Shown in pieces: positions 62,087-64,000 of a DNA stretch of 64,000 bases. A program made the translations under genes and the position numbers. Within the stretch, counting starts at the first letter, position 1; each line of letters opens with the position of its first letter. The notes under the pieces are model-generated. The model made no database searches and was not told the origin of the DNA. It was given only the letters and a program-made list of their open reading frames with translations. Source of the stretch: JBBSGD01 sp038254435 (lineage in GTDB: Bacteria > Actinomycetota > CADDZG01 > WHSQ01); NCBI GenBank assembly GCA_038254435.1, contig JBBSGD010000004.1, positions 1 to 64,000 of the forward strand. Direction: 5' to 3'.

Positions 62087-63037
62087 ATGGCTCCGCAACG
62101 TGATTGGACGGAAAAGGACTACTACTCGGTCCTCGGCGTCGCAAAGGACGCGAGCAAGGACGAGATCAAGCGCGCCTATCGCAAGCTCGCCCAGAAGCAT
62201 CATCCCGACGCCAACCCGGGAGACGACGCCGCCGAGACGCGCTTCAAGGAGGTTTCGGAAGCACACGCCGTGCTGACCAACGACGAAAAGCGCCGGGAGT
62301 ACGACCAGGTGCGCTCGTTCGTCGAGGCGGGTGGCGAGCGGGTCTACGGTTTCCGCCCCGGGGGCGGGGGCGGAGTACGCGTCAACATCGGCGACGTCTT
62401 TGGAACCGAGGGGGGTGCCGGCTCCATCTTCGAGGACCTCTTCGGCTTCGGCTCGCGCGGCCCCCGCAAGGGTGCGGACCGGGAAGGGCGTGTCGCGCTG
62501 ACCTTCGAAGAAGCAATGTCGGGGACCACCACTCAGGTCGCCGGTGCGCGCGTCAGGATTCCCGCGGGTGTGCAAGACGGCTCCCGCATTCGCGTGGCGC
62601 GGCGCGGCGCGCCGTCATCGGACGGAGGAGAGCCGGGCGACCTCTACGTGCGGGTTGGAGTGCAGCCCCACGCGATCTTTTCGGCCGAGGCCGGAGGGAA
62701 CCTCCGGGTGCGCCTGCCGGTGACCTTTACCGAAGCTGCCCTGGGGGCCAAAGTCGAGGTCCCGACCCTCGACGGCTCGGTCACCGTCAAGGTCCCGGCC
62801 GGCACCAGCCCCGGGCGCGTCCTACGGGTCAGGGGGCGCGGGGGGCCGCGCGCCGGAGCGGCCGGCTCCAAGGGCCGCGGCGACCTGCTCGTGGAGGTGC
62901 AGGTCGAGGTACCCAAGAAGCTGTCGCGCAAGGAGAAGGACGCGCTCGAGGCGTTCGCCTCACTGCAAAAGGGCAACCCGAGAGCACACATCGAGGAGCG
63001 GCTCAAGCAAGCTCACCCGGCGTCCGAGGCGTCCTAA
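62087..63037 (+). CDS. dnaJ: DnaJ co-chaperone without zinc-finger domain, 316 aa
   Basis: The J domain carries the HPD motif (KHHPDANPGDD) at about residue 38. A Gly-rich segment follows, then the two C-terminal substrate-binding beta domains (ADREGRVALTFEEAMSGTT, PKKLSRKEKDALEAFA). The four CxxCxGxG zinc repeats of classical DnaJ are absent; the protein has no Cys at all. It is therefore a class II (CbpA-like) J protein that occupies the dnaJ position. It starts two bases after grpE. Confidence 0.95.
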   Translation: MAPQRDWTEKDYYSVLGVAKDASKDEIKRAYRKLAQKHHPDANPGDDAAETRFKEVSEAHAVLTNDEKRREYDQVRSFVEAGGERVYGFRPGGGGGVRVNIGDVFGTEGGAGSIFEDLFGFGSRGPRKGADREGRVALTFEEAMSGTTTQVAGARVRIPAGVQDGSRIRVARRGAPSSDGGEPGDLYVRVGVQPHAIFSAEAGGNLRVRLPVTFTEAALGAKVEVPTLDGSVTVKVPAGTSPGRVLRVRGRGGPRAGAAGSKGRGDLLVEVQVEVPKKLSRKEKDALEAFASLQKGNPRAHIEERLKQAHPASEAS

Positions 63038-63048
63038 AGGAGAGCCAC

Positions 63049-63504
63049 ATGGCACGGCACACAACCTCCGGCTCCGATCACGCCATCTACATCATCTCGG
63101 TTGCGGCCGAGCTCGCCGGCGTCCATCCCCAAACCTTGCGCGTCTACGAGCGCAAGGGCCTGCTGCGGCCTCAGCGAACCGAGGGGAACACCCGCAGGTA
63201 CTCGCAGCGTGACATCGACCTCCTCCGCAAGATCCAGGCCTTGACGGCGGAGGGGATCAACCTCGCGGGAGTCGTTCATATCCTCCAGCTCGAGGCCGAA
63301 GTCGAGCGGCTGCACACGCGCCACACCCGGGTTCTGCGCGAGCTCGAGTTGGTTCAGGACGAGCTGCAGCAGATGGCCGGGACGCGCGACTCGATGGCGC
63401 TCGTTCCCTTCAAGGAGGTCCGCCGCATCCGGCGGGCAATGAAATCGGATGCGCTCGATGCGGCCGGACGGCCGCGCACGTTCCCCTCGCCGCCCGTCTC
63501 ATGA
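63049..63504 (+). CDS. hspR: Heat-shock repressor HspR (MerR family)
   Basis: HspR binds the HAIR site and represses the dnaK operon; in streptomycetes DnaK acts as its corepressor. The MerR-type winged helix is clear (IISVAAELAGVHPQTLRVYE, GNTRRYSQRDIDLLRKIQAL), followed by a dimerisation helix. The length is 151 residues. ATG at 63049 has AAAGGAGAG upstream and lies 11 bases after dnaJ. Confidence 0.95.
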   Translation: MARHTTSGSDHAIYIISVAAELAGVHPQTLRVYERKGLLRPQRTEGNTRRYSQRDIDLLRKIQALTAEGINLAGVVHILQLEAEVERLHTRHTRVLRELELVQDELQQMAGTRDSMALVPFKEVRRIRRAMKSDALDAAGRPRTFPSPPVS

Positions 63505-63535
63505 GCCTGCGGCTTCTCCGGCCCCCAAATGGGTT

Positions 63536-64000
63536 GTGAAGCTCACCTTCGACACCACAGTGGGAACGGTGACCGGCCTGAGGGACGGCCACCCGGGGGC
63601 ACCCGCGGCACTCGTCCTCGCGCACGGGGCCGGGGCCGGCATGACGAGCGCCTTCATGGAGATCATGGCCGCGCGTCTCGCCGAGACCCTGCTGGTCTAC
63701 AGGTTCAACTTCCCCTTTGCGGATCGGGGGGCGCGCCGCCCGGACCGGCCCGGGGTCGCCGAGGAAGCGTGGCGGGGCGTGCTGCACCAGGTTCGCAGCG
63801 CCACTTCCGCCCCTCTGTTTGCGGGCGGCAAGTCCTTTGGGGGCCGCATGGCCTCACACGTGGTCGCGGGGGGCGAGAGTGTGGCGGGCCTTGTCTTGCT
63901 CGGCTATCCGCTGCACCCTCCGGGACGACCCGAGCGTGTGCGCGCCGGGCACCTTGGCGCCATCACCTGTCCGATGCTGTTCGTAGAGGGGACAAGAGAC
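63536..64000 (+). CDS. Alpha/beta hydrolase (KANL3/Tex30-like), C-terminus outside window
   Basis: The visible 155 residues show LVLAHGAGAGMTS (oxyanion-hole His-Gly) and the nucleophile elbow GGKSFGGRM (Gly-Lys-Ser-Phe-Gly). The rest resembles small dienelactone-hydrolase-like proteins of unknown substrate. GTG at 63536 begins VKLTFDT; no other in-frame start lies upstream. It begins about 30 bases after hspR and may be read through from that operon. Confidence 0.75.
   Translation, partial: MKLTFDTTVGTVTGLRDGHPGAPAALVLAHGAGAGMTSAFMEIMAARLAETLLVYRFNFPFADRGARRPDRPGVAEEAWRGVLHQVRSATSAPLFAGGKSFGGRMASHVVAGGESVAGLVLLGYPLHPPGRPERVRAGHLGAITCPMLFVEGTRD

Overview
This window looks like the chromosomal origin region of a high-GC member of the phylum Actinomycetota. 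Three things point there. The gene order from gyrA to parB and on to murJ matches the one known from mycobacteria and streptomycetes. Several families typical of the phylum are present (DUF3566 after gyrA, DUF6049 next to murJ, DUF5318, actinobacterial-type Ino1, a mycothiol-dependent isomerase-like protein). The chaperone operon is dnaK-grpE-dnaJ-hspR with an HspR-type operator. The class cannot be fixed by eye. No rRNA, insertion sequence, prophage or CRISPR array was seen.

Layout. 1-2394: the end of an osmoprotectant-type ABC ATPase, a tiny membrane ORF, a saccharopine-dehydrogenase-like protein and DUF3566. 2521-11711 (minus strand): gyrA, gyrB, dciA (DUF721), recF, dnaN, dnaA. 11712-12181: candidate oriC with DnaA boxes; transcription diverges here. 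12182-16955 (plus strand): rpmH, rnpA, yidD, yidC, jag, rsmG, parA, parB. 16977-26414 (minus strand): DUF6049, murJ, a small membrane protein, a Ser/Thr kinase, an ECF sigma factor with a zinc anti-sigma factor, trxB and a cwlM-like amidase; together they serve envelope synthesis and thiol stress. 26493-35317: an interruption of the usual order, with a KGG stress protein, a broken pilT, an ECF vitamin transporter (ecfT, ecfA2, ecfA1, S component) and a GntR-controlled catabolic unit that includes a frameshifted M20 peptidase. 35346-47998: the conserved pcnA, then an MFS protein, ino1, padR, DUF5318, ponA, a GT87-like mannosyltransferase, rpsF-ssb-rpsR-rplI and dnaB. 48051-55831: an accessory stretch (VOC, PNPOx-like, MarR-GNAT fusion, Ada/AlkA fusion, Ogt, BrkB, gene remnants, minisatellite) that ends at a tRNA-Gly gene. 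55977-64000: dcd, a DinB/MDMPI-type enzyme, an Hdr-like Fe-S membrane protein, the dnaK operon and the start of an alpha/beta hydrolase.

How the genes work together. The replication initiator, clamp, gyrase, helicase (dnaB), candidate helicase loader (dciA) and chromosome segregation genes (parAB) cluster around the origin. Cell-wall synthesis is represented by MurJ, the kinase, the CwlM-like protein and PonA. Ino1 and the mycothiol-dependent-type enzyme fit mycothiol metabolism.

Most notable signals: pilT is disrupted by a missing C in a C-run and by a perfect 13-bp tandem duplication. A LexA/SOS-type box and two further dyads lie just upstream of dnaB. A 24-bp perfect palindrome lies in the first codons of dciA. 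Both gyrase subunits carry residues associated elsewhere with reduced quinolone binding. A separate kinase with intact catalytic motifs sits beside murJ. At least six genes share a TANNNT-N6/N7-start arrangement that implies leaderless transcription.
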